From positions 1 through 23,279 of the IMG/VR virus record IMGVR_UViG_3300006919_000471: 23,279 nt of DNA. The stretch is one strand, 5' to 3'. This DNA comes from a virus. Positions within the stretch are counted from its first letter, which is position 1. Each line of letters opens with the position of its first letter. The translations under genes and the position numbers were made by a program. The notes beneath the pieces were generated by a model. That model was given only the letters and a program-made list of their open reading frames with translations, searched no databases and was not told the origin of the DNA. This document shows, one piece after another, positions 23,042 through 23,279 of this stretch.

Positions 23042-23279
23042 ATGGTTAAAGAAACACTTAAATATGAAAACACAGCTAACATCGGTGACACAATAAGAGG
23101 TTATGACTTTGCAAGATTAGGTTACAACGACAGTTACATCGAAGGATTAGTAGTTAATAAAGGTCAATGTGATGACAAGTATTATGCTTGTTACAAAATT
23201 AAATTAACTAAAAGATTAGTTGGTGGTGAAGATAGAACACAAAGCACTATCGATGCTGGAGCTGATATTTGGTATGTGC
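23042..23279 (+). CDS. Partial plus-strand hypothetical protein, N-terminal 79 residues
   Basis: The gene starts at ATG 23042, five bases after GGGAGG, and runs off the right edge. The product begins MVKETLKYENTANIGDTIRG and continues YDFARLGYNDSYIEGLVVNK, then CDDKYYACYKIKLTKRL. The beta-rich IGDTIRxYDF...SYIEGxV pattern occurs in short proteins of unknown function in marine phages, as I recall. An in-frame ATG at 23006 would add 12 residues but lacks a ribosome-binding site. It is the only plus-strand gene in the window and probably begins an early rightward operon. Confidence 0.8.
   Translation, partial: MVKETLKYENTANIGDTIRGYDFARLGYNDSYIEGLVVNKGQCDDKYYACYKIKLTKRLVGGEDRTQSTIDAGADIWYV

Overview
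The window is 23,279 bases of an AT-rich, tailed, T7-like (podovirus) double-stranded DNA phage genome. Nearly all genes lie on the minus strand, so the operon reads from right to left. Low GC content, short intergenic gaps and virion genes of the type seen in marine pelagiphages suggest a phage of an AT-rich marine alphaproteobacterium such as SAR11. That host assignment is an inference from composition and gene style. No integrase, tRNA, RNA polymerase, lysis gene or host gene is visible in this part.

Right end (about 20,600-23,279), control, replication and entry to the late operon. A partial plus-strand gene starts at 23042 and a minus-strand ribbon-helix-helix gene starts at 22942. They diverge from a 99-base AT-rich gap with a perfect 16-base palindrome at its centre. 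Leftward follow a DUF3310 protein, a stand-alone DnaA domain IV protein carrying the RDHTTV signature, and a helix-turn-helix protein, probably a replication module. A 194-base gap with an unusual G/C-run island separates it from a small unknown gene and the probable small terminase.

Middle (about 16,500-20,200), packaging and accessory cassette. A small gene lies between the two terminase genes. After the large terminase come a 64-aa protein, a GNAT-like protein and six tiny genes. These include two related basic proteins, a four-cysteine peptide, two basic peptides with the same C-terminus, and a one-helix membrane peptide. A DUF6321-type protein then precedes the portal.

Left and centre (1-16,507), virion genes in T7 order: portal, Bbp19-like protein, scaffold, major capsid protein, small decoration-like protein, tail tubular A, tail tubular B with an inserted cupredoxin-like domain, four internal (ejection) proteins, tail fibre with T7-type N-terminal domain, and small fibre-linked proteins running off the left edge. 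The only sizeable gap here (13,664-13,845) contains an apparent RNA structure just before the capsid gene.

Most virion genes are stitched together by TAATG (stop and start sharing one A) or ATGA overlaps, suggesting stoichiometry set by translational coupling and by a few RNA hairpins around the capsid gene.
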